Source: an uncultured Prevotellaceae bacterium
GTDB taxonomy: Bacteria > Bacteroidota > Bacteroidia > Bacteroidales > Bacteroidaceae
Assembly (NCBI GenBank): GCA_947165505.1
Contig: CAMVAT010000023.1
Location: 1-43,747 of the forward strand
Length of the DNA stretch: 43,747 bases
Direction of reading: 5' to 3'
A program made the position numbers and the translations under genes. Shown here in pieces: positions 37,239-43,747 of the stretch. A model generated the notes under the pieces. It worked only from the letters and a program-made list of their open reading frames with translations, was not told where the DNA came from and ran no database searches. Position 1 is the first letter of the stretch. Each line of letters starts with the position of its first letter.

Positions 37239-38756
37239 ATGCTTTCACAAAACGATCTTAAACAGATTGCTGCCAAAGGTATCACTGAGGAGCAAATCAA
37301 TGTACAGTTAGAAGAATTTAAAACGGGATTCCCTTTCTTGAAATTGGAAGCTGCCGCCGCAGTCGATAACGGTATCATCGCGCCTGACGAGCAGGAGAAA
37401 GAGCAGATGATTGCCGCTTGGAATGCGTACAAGGCCGACGGGAAGAAAATTGTCAAATTCGTGCCCGCTTCCGGTGCTGCCAGCCGTATGTTCAAAGACA
37501 TGTTCGCTTTCCTCTCGGCTGATTATGACGTGCCTACGACCGACTTTGAAAAGAAATATTTTGACAATATCACACGTTTCGCTTTCTATGGTGAACTCAA
37601 CGACGCTTGCGTGAAAAACGAGGGCAAGGATATTCCCGCACTCATCGCCGAAGGCAACTATAAAGCGGTGGTCGCTAATATGCTCGAAGCCAAGGGGCTC
37701 AACTACGGCCAACTGCCGAAGGGCATGCTGCTCTTCCACCAGTATCCCGAAGGCCCGCGCACACCCATGGAGGAGCACCTCGTAGAGGGGGCGCTCTATG
37801 CAGCCAGCAACGGCGAGGCCAATGTGCATTTCACTGTGAGCCACGAGCACTTAGACTTCTTTGAGAAGAAAGTGGCCGACAAGAAAGATATCTATGCCGG
37901 CAAATATGGCGTGAAATACAATATCTCGTTCTCTGAGCAGAAGCCCAGCACCGACACCGTGGCTGCCAATGCTGATAACACGCCGTTCAGAAACGACGAC
38001 GGTTCGCTGCTCTTCCGTCCGGGCGGCCATGGCGCTTTGATCGAAAACCTGAATGAGATTGATGCCGATGTGGTGTTTATCAAGAATATTGACAATGTGG
38101 TGCCCGACAGACTGAAACAGGAGACCGTTGATTATAAGCAGGTCATCGCCGGCATCCTCGTGACACTGCAGAAAAAGGCGTTCGCTTATCTGGAGAAATT
38201 AGACTCCGGCGCCTATTCGCACGACGACCTGGTCGAGATGGTGCGCTTCGTGCAGCGTGACCTCTGCTGCCGCAAGGCCGACATCAAAGAGCTGGAGGAT
38301 GCCGAGCTGGTCATCTACCTGCGCAAGAAGTTGAACCGCCCCATGCGTGTCTGCGGCGTGGTGAAGAATGTGGGCGAGCCCGGCGGCGGTCCGTTCCTCA
38401 CCTACAATCAGGATGGCACGGTCAGTCTGCAGATTCTTGAAAGCAGCCAGATAGACAAGAGCAACGCCGAATATCAGAAGATGTTCACCGAGGGCACTCA
38501 CTTCAATCCCGTTGACCTCGTCTGCGCTGTCAAAGACTATAAGGGACAGCCGTTTGACCTGCCCAAGTATGTGGATAAATCCACCGGGTTCATCAGCAGC
38601 AAGAGCAAGGGCGGCAAAGAACTGAAGGCACTCGAGTTGCCCGGCCTGTGGAATGGTGCCATGAGTGATTGGAGTACTGTGTTTGTTGAGGTGCCTCTCG
38701 CCACCTTCAATCCCGTGAAGACGGTCAACGACCTGCTCCGCGAGCAACATCAGTAA
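37239..38756 (+). CDS. DUF4301 family protein, nucleotidyltransferase-like
   Basis: A 505-residue cytosolic protein of the Bacteroidetes DUF4301 family, with no assigned function. By eye it has the features of UDP-sugar pyrophosphorylases. A phosphate-binding-like loop VPASGAASRMFK (75-86) is near the N-terminus. The pattern FRPGGHGAL (259-267) is followed by DVVFIKNIDNVVPD (N283-I-D-N286), similar to the PGGHG and N-x-DN elements that bind sugar-nucleotide and metal in that fold. The C-terminal half contains GEPGGGPFLT and a Lys/Ser-rich SSKSKGGKE. A sugar-1-phosphate nucleotidyltransferase role is an inference. It stands alone, divergent from relA. Confidence 0.85.
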   Translation: MLSQNDLKQIAAKGITEEQINVQLEEFKTGFPFLKLEAAAAVDNGIIAPDEQEKEQMIAAWNAYKADGKKIVKFVPASGAASRMFKDMFAFLSADYDVPTTDFEKKYFDNITRFAFYGELNDACVKNEGKDIPALIAEGNYKAVVANMLEAKGLNYGQLPKGMLLFHQYPEGPRTPMEEHLVEGALYAASNGEANVHFTVSHEHLDFFEKKVADKKDIYAGKYGVKYNISFSEQKPSTDTVAANADNTPFRNDDGSLLFRPGGHGALIENLNEIDADVVFIKNIDNVVPDRLKQETVDYKQVIAGILVTLQKKAFAYLEKLDSGAYSHDDLVEMVRFVQRDLCCRKADIKELEDAELVIYLRKKLNRPMRVCGVVKNVGEPGGGPFLTYNQDGTVSLQILESSQIDKSNAEYQKMFTEGTHFNPVDLVCAVKDYKGQPFDLPKYVDKSTGFISSKSKGGKELKALELPGLWNGAMSDWSTVFVEVPLATFNPVKTVNDLLREQHQ

Positions 38757-38780
38757 TGCTTCATAGTGACAGAAGAAGAT

Positions 38781-38823
38781 AGGAGGTGATAGAAGGTCGC
38801 GTAGTCGTCTTCTATCTTCTCCT
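38781..38823. terminator. hairpin downstream of the DUF4301 gene
   Basis: AGGAG (38781-38785) and GATAGAAG (38788-38795) pair with CTTCTATC (38809-38816) and CTCCT (38819-38823), leaving a 2x2 internal loop and a 13-nt loop. A T-rich run follows. It probably terminates the DUF4301 transcript, although the loop is large. Confidence 0.55.
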
Positions 38824-38978
38824 GTTTTCCTCTGTTTTCCTCTGTTTTCCTTTATCTTATTCTATCTTTATCTTATCTATATTTATCTTTTTTATTTCTT
38901 CTTTCTCCCTTTCTTATTTTCTTCAACCTCCCCCTGCTCCATCCCTTTTTTTACTTTTTTACTTTTTTACTTTTTTAC
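38821..38978 (+). repeat. pyrimidine-rich simple repeats upstream of the FucP-like gene
   Basis: The 228-nt gap is nearly all pyrimidine after the hairpin. It contains CTGTTTTCCT three times (38822-38851), loose TCTTAT/TCTTTAT repeats, and four in-register TTTTTTAC units (38947-38978). The last array ends 6 nt before the transporter ATG. I see no TAnnTTTG element here. Confidence 0.85.
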
Positions 38979-38984
38979 TTTCCT

Positions 38985-40283
38985 ATGGGTCCCTTAGTCG
39001 AGAAACGTTATCTTCTTACATTTATACTTATCACGTCGCTTTTTGCGCTGTGGGGTTTTGCCAACGACATCACCAATCCCATGGTGGCGGCTTTCCAAAC
39101 GTTAATGGAGTTGCCTGCGTCGCAGGCATCACTGGTGCAGTTCGCATTCTATGGCGGATATGCCACCATGGCAGTGCCCGCTGCTCTCTTCATACGCAAG
39201 TACAGTTATAAAAAAGGCATCTTGCTCGGACTGGCGCTCTATGCCACGGGAGCATTCTTGTTTATTCCTGCTGCCGCGCAACAGAGTTTTACGTTTTTCT
39301 GTTTCTCGCTGTATATCTTAACTTTCGGACTGGCCTTCCTTGAGACGACGGCCAACCCCTTTATCCTCTCGCTCGGGGCGAAGGAGACTTCTACGCGCAG
39401 ACTCAATCTGGCTCAGGCGTTCAACCCCATGGGCTCGCTCTGTGGCATGGCGGTCGCCTCGTTTATCGTGCTGCCGCAGCTGATCTCCGACCGGCGCGAC
39501 GCGGCGGGAGAGATTGTTTTCGGTTCTCTCTCCGAGGCCGAGAAGGCTGGCATACGTGTGCACGACTTGGCGGTGATTCGCGACCCTTACGTCGCTATCG
39601 GATTGGTGGTTCTTCTCGTCTTTGTTATTATCGCTGTGACGAAGATGCCCAAGACGCAGGCCGAGCAAGTGGTGGGTGAGCGCCATACGGCCAGGACCAC
39701 GTTGAGCAACCTGTGGCACAATACCATCTATCGCGAGGGTGTGATGGCTCAGATGTTTTATGTGGCGGCGCAGATCATGACCTGGACGTTTATCATCCAG
39801 TATGCCGACAACCTCGGTATCAACAAGGCCACCGCCCAGAAATATAATATCATAGCCATGGCGATGTTCCTTTGCAGCCGTTTTATCAGCACGTTCCTCA
39901 TGCGCTATGTCAACCAGCGCAAACTGCTTGCCATCTTCGGCGTCGGGGCTGCCTTGTGCTCAGCCGGGGCTATCCTCATCGTGGGCTATGCCGGTCTTTA
40001 TTGCCTGATGGGCATCAGTTTCTTCATGTCGCTCATGTTCCCCACCATCTACGGCATCGCCCTTGAGAATGTTGACAGTCAGGACACCTCGCTCGGTGCC
40101 GCGTTCCTGGTCATGGCCATCGTCGGCGGTGCTCTCATGCCGCCGCTCCAGGGGCTCATCATCGACCAGAATGTCATCTTCGGCCATCCCGCCGTCAATG
40201 TGTCGTTCATCCTCCCCTTCATCTGCTTCCTCGTCATCATTCTATACGGCTACCGCAGCTACAGGGCAGGAAAAGTGAGTTAA
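38985..40283 (+). CDS. fucP: FucP-like sugar:H+ symporter (MFS)
   Basis: A 432-residue, twelve-helix major facilitator of the FucP family, which imports L-fucose or related sugars with protons across the inner membrane. The N-terminal FALWGFANDITNPMVAAFQ and the SxETxxNPF-like LETTANPFILSLG segment are characteristic, and a central hydrophilic loop divides the two six-helix halves (about 190-225). The substrate could be fucose, galactose, glucose or N-acetylglucosamine, because these paralogs are hard to separate by eye. No catabolic genes are adjacent. A perfect terminator follows at 40305. Confidence 0.75.
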   Translation: MGPLVEKRYLLTFILITSLFALWGFANDITNPMVAAFQTLMELPASQASLVQFAFYGGYATMAVPAALFIRKYSYKKGILLGLALYATGAFLFIPAAAQQSFTFFCFSLYILTFGLAFLETTANPFILSLGAKETSTRRLNLAQAFNPMGSLCGMAVASFIVLPQLISDRRDAAGEIVFGSLSEAEKAGIRVHDLAVIRDPYVAIGLVVLLVFVIIAVTKMPKTQAEQVVGERHTARTTLSNLWHNTIYREGVMAQMFYVAAQIMTWTFIIQYADNLGINKATAQKYNIIAMAMFLCSRFISTFLMRYVNQRKLLAIFGVGAALCSAGAILIVGYAGLYCLMGISFFMSLMFPTIYGIALENVDSQDTSLGAAFLVMAIVGGALMPPLQGLIIDQNVIFGHPAVNVSFILPFICFLVIILYGYRSYRAGKVS

Positions 40284-40304
40284 ATCCTATCTGTTGTGGG
40301 AAAT

Positions 40305-40337
40305 AAAAAAGAGAGTTACATCGTAACTCTCTTTTTT
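40305..40337. terminator. bidirectional terminator between fucP and tRNA-Lys
   Basis: AAAAAAGAGAGTTAC (40305-40319) is the exact reverse complement of GTAACTCTCTTTTTT (40323-40337) with a 3-nt loop, and it gives a T6 run in both directions. It ends 1 nt before the tRNA-Lys 3' end. Confidence 0.9.
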
Positions 40338-40338
40338 G

Positions 40339-40411
40339 TACGCCTGCAGGGGTTCGAACCCTGGACACCCTGATTAAGAGTCAGGTGCTCTACCAACTGA
40401 GCTACAAGCGC
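40339..40411 (-). tRNA. tRNA-Lys (anticodon CTT)
   Basis: On the minus strand a full cloverleaf is read. Acceptor GCGCTTG (5' end 40411) pairs with CAGGCGT with two wobble pairs. The D arm is AGCTCAGTTGGTAGAGC. The anticodon stem CCTGA/TCAGG encloses CTCTTAA, giving anticodon CTT. The T arm contains GGTTCGAACC, and the discriminator is A. No CCA is encoded. Confidence 0.95.
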
Positions 40412-40456
40412 AACTTTTCAAAGAAGCAATCCGGTGTCGTTCCTGAATTGCGAGTG

Positions 40457-40464
40457 CAAAGGTA
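40457..40464 (-). promoter_or_regulatory. promoter -7 element of tRNA-Lys
   Basis: The minus strand reads TACCTTTG followed by CACTCGC, 46 nt upstream of the mature tRNA 5' end, a plausible pre-tRNA leader. Confidence 0.6.
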
Positions 40465-40619
40465 CGCCATTTTTCTGAACCCACCAAATATTTTCACTGT
40501 TTTTTCTGCTTTTCTTGCTGAAAAAATGAAAAACACACCGTTTTCACTCGTATTTATGAGTTATCCATGCCTGTTGATGCTCATCGGAAGTGGCTTCGCA
40601 GGCGAAAATATGAAAAAAG

Positions 40620-40673
40620 CAACGGATTTCACCAATCAAACGAATGATTTCGTTTCATCCATGAAATCCGTTG
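40620..40673. repeat. nested inverted repeat / candidate structured element
   Basis: The outer arms CAACGGATTTCA (40620-40631) and TGAAATCCGTTG (40662-40673) match perfectly over 12 bp. An inner pair AAACGAA (40638-40644) and TTCGTTT (40649-40655) encloses a TGAT loop. The 54-nt unit would fold as two stacked hairpin segments. It has no T run, so it is not a simple terminator. It could be a small RNA part or a MITE-like remnant. Confidence 0.7.
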
Positions 40674-40777
40674 TTCTGTATTCCTATTTCAGAGTATCCA
40701 CACTCCAAACGATATTTAACATTTCACCACGGGGTTGTTTTTATATCCCATTTTCATAGTAACCACTCCCTCCCCTC

Positions 40778-40797
40778 GGGGAGGGTCGGGGAGGGGG
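40778..40797 (+). other. G-quadruplex-forming motif downstream of htpG
   Basis: Four G runs of 4, 3, 4 and 5 bases are separated by loops of 1, 2 and 1 nt, which satisfies the G4 pattern with very short loops. A further GGGAGGGGG block lies at 40803. They are on the plus strand, so the htpG transcript would carry the C-rich complement. Confidence 0.6.
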
Positions 40798-40826
40798 CTT
40801 CTGGGAGGGGGCTCCAGTGGGGGCTT

Positions 40827-42881
40827 TTAATGTATCAACTCCACCGACCGCTTCAGGAAGGCGTCAAGGGCGGCTCCCTTCAGCATGCCGTTCTGCAACA
40901 AAGCCAGGTCGATGAGCTGGTGCACGATGGCATTGTCTTTCGAATGCTCGCCGATCACCTGTTTCTTCTTGTCTTTTTGTTCGTTGATGGCCTTCTCGGT
41001 GTTGTTGATGTCGTCTTTCTCTGTCTGGGTCACTTCCTCGGGCTTCTTCTTGTCGCGCTCCTGCCGCAGCACCGCCAAGCGGGCTTCCTGACCGCGGATC
41101 TCTGCCAAGATAGGCTTCAGCTCCTCCTCGGTGGCGGCGTTGGTGTCGCTCAGCACCTTCTTCATCAACGGGTGGTCGCTGTTGAGCACCATGCTGAACA
41201 TATCGGGCATCTGGGCATAGAAGGCCATGCCGCTTTGGAACCGGCTCATGTCTTTCATACGGCGCATGTATTCGCTTTGGGTGATGACCACGGGCTGTGA
41301 CGTCTCGCCCAAGGCCTGCACCTCGACGTGAAACTCGGCTTTGTCAAGATGAGGCAGTTGTGAACGGAAAGCCTCTGACAAATTGTCACTGTCAGTTTCG
41401 CTCAACTCATTCTTGGGGGCGTCTTCTTTCTGAATCAGACGGTCGATGATGTCGCCGTCCACACGTGTGAAACGGCTCTTCTCCATCTTCTGCTCCAGCA
41501 TCGAGGCCACAGGCACGTCCAGGTCGCCGTCCATCAGCAGTACGTTGTAGCCTTTGGCCTTGGCAGCCTCCACATAGCTGTATTGGTCATCTACGTTGTT
41601 GGCATACAAGTAGATCAACTGGTCGTTCTTGTCGGTCTGGTTGTCTTTGATGAGTGTCTTATACTCCTCGTAGGTGTAGTACTTGCCCTCGGTGTCTTTG
41701 AGCAGGGCAAAGTCCTTGGCACGGTCGTAGAAGTCTTCCTGTGACAGCATGCCGTAGTGGATGAAAATCTTCAGGTCGTCCCATTTGCCCTCGTAGTCCT
41801 TACGGTTCTCGTTGAAGATGCTCTTCAGGCGGTCGGCCACCTTCTTCGTGATATAGGTGGAGATCTTCTTCACGTTGGCATCGCTTTGCAGATACGAGCG
41901 GCTCACGTTCAGGGGGATGTCGGGCGAGTCGATCACACCATGCAGCAGGGTGAGGAACTCAGGCACGATGCCTTCCACCTGGTCGGTGACAAACACTTGG
42001 TTGCAATACAACTGTATCTTGTTGCGCTGCAACTCGATGTTCGACTTGATGCGCGGGAAGTAAAGGATACCCGTCAGGTTGAAGGGGAAGTCAACATTCA
42101 GGTGAATCCAGAACAGCGGCTCGTCCTGCATCGGGTAGAGCGTGCGGTAGAACTCTTTGTAGTCTTCGTCTTTCAGCGTGCTCGGGGCTTTCGTCCACAG
42201 CGGCTCCACATTATTTATAATATTGTCTTCGTCGGTGTCAACCTGCTTGCCGTCTTTCCATTCCGTCTTCTTGCCAAAGGCCACGGGCACGGCCATAAAC
42301 TTGCAGTATTTGTTGAGCAGGTCTTGTATCTTCTGCTTCTCGAGAAATTCCTTGCAGTCGTCGTCGATATACAGGATGATGTCGCTGCCCCGGTCGGCTT
42401 TCTCGGTCTCGTCTATCTCGAATGCCGGACTGCCGTCGCAACTCCATTTCACGGCTTGGGCACCCTCCTGATAGCTCTTGGTCACGATTTCCACCTTTTT
42501 GCTCACCATGAAGGCGCTGTAGAATCCCAGTCCGAAATGTCCGATGATGGCATTGGCGTTGTCTTTGTATTTCTCAAGGAAGTCGTTCACGCCCGAGAAG
42601 GCTATCTGGTTGATGTATTTGTCTATCTCCTCTGCCGTCATGCCGATACCACGGTCGCTGATGGTCAGGGTGCCCTTGTCGGTGTCTAACGACACCCTCA
42701 CGGTCAGGTCGCCCAGCTCGCCTTTGAACTCACCGCGCTCGGCCAGTGTCTTCAGTTTCTGGGTGGCATCGACGGCGTTAGACACCATCTCGCGGAGGAA
42801 TATCTCATGGTCGGAATATAAGAACTTTTTGATGACGGGGAAGATGTTCTCGGTTGTAACCCCGATGTTACCTTTTTGCAT
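40827..42881 (-). CDS. htpG: Hsp90-family chaperone HtpG
   Basis: HtpG is the bacterial Hsp90 dimer that remodels client proteins with ATP in the cytosol. The 684-residue protein begins MQKGNIGVTTENIFPVIKKF. The GHKL ATPase motifs are present: EIFLREMVSNAVDA (near 30), SDRGIGMTAEEI (about 75-86), and the lid segment IGHFGLGFYSAFMV. Middle and C-terminal domains follow. The eukaryotic MEEVD tail is absent, as expected in bacteria. It lies alone, leftward, with no TAnnTTTG element I could place with confidence. Confidence 0.96.
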   Translation of the reverse strand: MQKGNIGVTTENIFPVIKKFLYSDHEIFLREMVSNAVDATQKLKTLAERGEFKGELGDLTVRVSLDTDKGTLTISDRGIGMTAEEIDKYINQIAFSGVNDFLEKYKDNANAIIGHFGLGFYSAFMVSKKVEIVTKSYQEGAQAVKWSCDGSPAFEIDETEKADRGSDIILYIDDDCKEFLEKQKIQDLLNKYCKFMAVPVAFGKKTEWKDGKQVDTDEDNIINNVEPLWTKAPSTLKDEDYKEFYRTLYPMQDEPLFWIHLNVDFPFNLTGILYFPRIKSNIELQRNKIQLYCNQVFVTDQVEGIVPEFLTLLHGVIDSPDIPLNVSRSYLQSDANVKKISTYITKKVADRLKSIFNENRKDYEGKWDDLKIFIHYGMLSQEDFYDRAKDFALLKDTEGKYYTYEEYKTLIKDNQTDKNDQLIYLYANNVDDQYSYVEAAKAKGYNVLLMDGDLDVPVASMLEQKMEKSRFTRVDGDIIDRLIQKEDAPKNELSETDSDNLSEAFRSQLPHLDKAEFHVEVQALGETSQPVVITQSEYMRRMKDMSRFQSGMAFYAQMPDMFSMVLNSDHPLMKKVLSDTNAATEEELKPILAEIRGQEARLAVLRQERDKKKPEEVTQTEKDDINNTEKAINEQKDKKKQVIGEHSKDNAIVHQLIDLALLQNGMLKGAALDAFLKRSVELIH

Positions 42882-43072
42882 AATATGATGATTTTTAAAA
42901 ATTCTGCCCCCTTGTCTGCAAAATGTGTGCCAAACAACTACATGATACTTCTCTGTTGGAAATCGTCTGTTTCACCCCGCATTTTTTATGCAAATAGTGG
43001 CAAATATTATCCAATCTGTTTCATTTGTGTTTTTTTTAGTTTTTTTATGATGGCCGAATGATAAAAATATTG

Positions 43073-43080
43073 TATCTTTG
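43073..43080 (+). promoter_or_regulatory. promoter -7 element of the ECF sigma gene
   Basis: TATCTTTG followed by CGTT fits TAnnTTTG, 37 nt before the ATG at 43117. It excludes the longer reading from 43078. A spaced TTTG is not obvious. Confidence 0.6.
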
Positions 43081-43116
43081 CGTTCGAATCGAGATAATCA
43101 AGCACATACGTGTGAT

Positions 43117-43632
43117 ATGAATGAGAAGAACTCAAGTAATTCCTTGATAGCACAATACTATCGGCAGCATTTTGAGGAATTAAAGGCATTCGCCAGCAAG
43201 CGTCTCGGCTATGCGGATATGGCCGAGGATATGGTGCAAAATGTCTTTCTGCGCTTGTTGTCTTCTGACAAGATGATATCAAAAGTCACTCTTCCATGTC
43301 TGGTCTATACCATCATGCGTAACTTGATCTTTGACCATTGGCGGCGCAAGCATTCGTACGACGAGTATGAGCATTATATACAGCGGCGCGACGCCGACAA
43401 GGCGGTGGAGCCGGAGTCGGTATATTCGGCCGTCGAGATAAACGAGATGCTTGAGAAAGGGATGGAAAGACTCTCTGAGCGGCAGCGCACTGTGTATCAG
43501 CTCCATGTCTATGACGGCATGAAGGTGTCTGACATCAGCCAGACGCTGCACTTGAATTACAAATGTGTGGAGAACAGGTTGGGGCAGGCGAGGAAGGAGA
43601 TGCGTACATATATGCGAAGAATGCTCGCATAA
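43117..43632 (+). CDS. RNA polymerase ECF-type sigma-70 factor
   Basis: A 171-residue extracytoplasmic-function sigma factor. Region 2 includes YADMAEDMVQNVFLRLL and the DHWRRK end of region 2.4. A short linker is followed by region 4 with LSERQRTVYQLHVYDGMKVSDISQTL and CVENRLGQARKEM, the sigma-70 region 4 helix-turn-helix. In this phylum such factors are often paired with a FecR-type anti-sigma and a SusCD locus. The anti-sigma gene, if present, lies beyond the right edge. I see no gene in the last 115 nt. Confidence 0.93.
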   Translation: MNEKNSSNSLIAQYYRQHFEELKAFASKRLGYADMAEDMVQNVFLRLLSSDKMISKVTLPCLVYTIMRNLIFDHWRRKHSYDEYEHYIQRRDADKAVEPESVYSAVEINEMLEKGMERLSERQRTVYQLHVYDGMKVSDISQTLHLNYKCVENRLGQARKEMRTYMRRMLA

Positions 43633-43747
43633 GGCATTCCTGAAAGGATTAAGCAGATTTGTTCTGTTTAACACTTTCAATAGGTTGTTTTTTTTTATTA
43701 CTGTCCGCTAAACATTTCCCTTGTGAAAAAATTTAGGGCTGATACCT

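Larger units (their letters stand above)
40412..40826. other. 415-nt intergenic region between tRNA-Lys and htpG
   Basis: No credible gene is present. The only long frame (40385-40759) overlaps the tRNA and has no coding character. The region holds the tRNA-Lys promoter, a nested inverted repeat (40620-40673), and a G-rich stretch (40778-40825). The G-rich stretch also contains CCCTCCCC/GGGGAGGG (40768-40785), a perfect but tight-looped palindrome. A clear htpG terminator with a T run is not seen. Confidence 0.6.

Noticed and set aside
38786..39211. Plus-strand frame overlapping the start of the FucP-like gene
   Set aside because: It reads mainly low-complexity Phe/Ser/Leu from the pyrimidine repeats and then goes out of frame with the real transporter.
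40385..40759. A 124-codon plus-strand frame between tRNA-Lys and htpG
   Set aside because: It overlaps the tRNA gene and its promoter, has no family pattern, and contains the inverted repeat. It is a chance open frame in AT-rich spacer.

Overview
The window reads as a chromosomal segment of a Bacteroidales bacterium, most likely Prevotellaceae (inference). Three things point there: the recurrent Bacteroidetes promoter element TAnnTTTG upstream of many genes, AT-rich ribosome-binding regions instead of a strong Shine-Dalgarno, and family content typical of the group (GldE-type CorC protein beside ssb, Na+-NQR, MaeB with a phosphotransacetylase domain, DUF4301, TamB, SusCD-style ECF sigma factor). 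Almost everything is housekeeping. The exceptions are a small decayed Mu-like phage remnant and several simple-repeat intergenic regions.

Layout. 1-275: three tRNAs (a Leu 3' fragment, Leu-GAG, Gly-GCC). 308-2612: an unknown conserved protein, ssb and gldE, running rightward. 2626-6629: clpC, a Nudix hydrolase and ispE, running leftward. 6886-8433: dnaB. 8516-9760: remnant of a Mu-like prophage. It holds a minor-head fragment joined to a toxin-like C-terminus and a frameshifted gpG tail-completion gene. Between them, on the minus strand, sits a candidate small RNA with its own consensus promoter and terminator. 9830-11277: divergent GNAT acetyltransferase and secreted GDSL hydrolase. 11332-18420: a leucine operon (leader peptide and attenuator, leuA, leuC, leuD, a second IPMS/citramalate-synthase-type gene, leuB, a TPR protein). 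18424-25518: leftward nudC, a 5'-nucleotidase-type phosphoesterase and tamB. 25642-31425: nqrABCDEF. 31702-33993: maeB (leftward). 34220-34846: a TetR regulator. 34867-37074: a RelA-type (p)ppGpp synthetase (leftward). 37239-38756: DUF4301 protein. 38985-40283: FucP-like transporter. 40339-40411: tRNA-Lys(CTT). 40827-42881: htpG. 43117-43632: ECF sigma factor at the right edge.

The most interesting reading is the leuA leader. A 21-residue peptide with five Leu and two Ile codons is followed by an intrinsic terminator. An 8-bp antiterminator helix joins the peptide's stop-codon region to the terminator's 5' arm, the classical logic of ribosome-mediated attenuation. The second is the roughly 95-nt minus-strand RNA candidate inside the phage remnant. 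The third is a family of non-coding heptamer arrays sharing a TGAG-like core, at the leuA-leuC junction and downstream of nqrF. All calls come from reading the sequence by eye; no database search or folding program was run.
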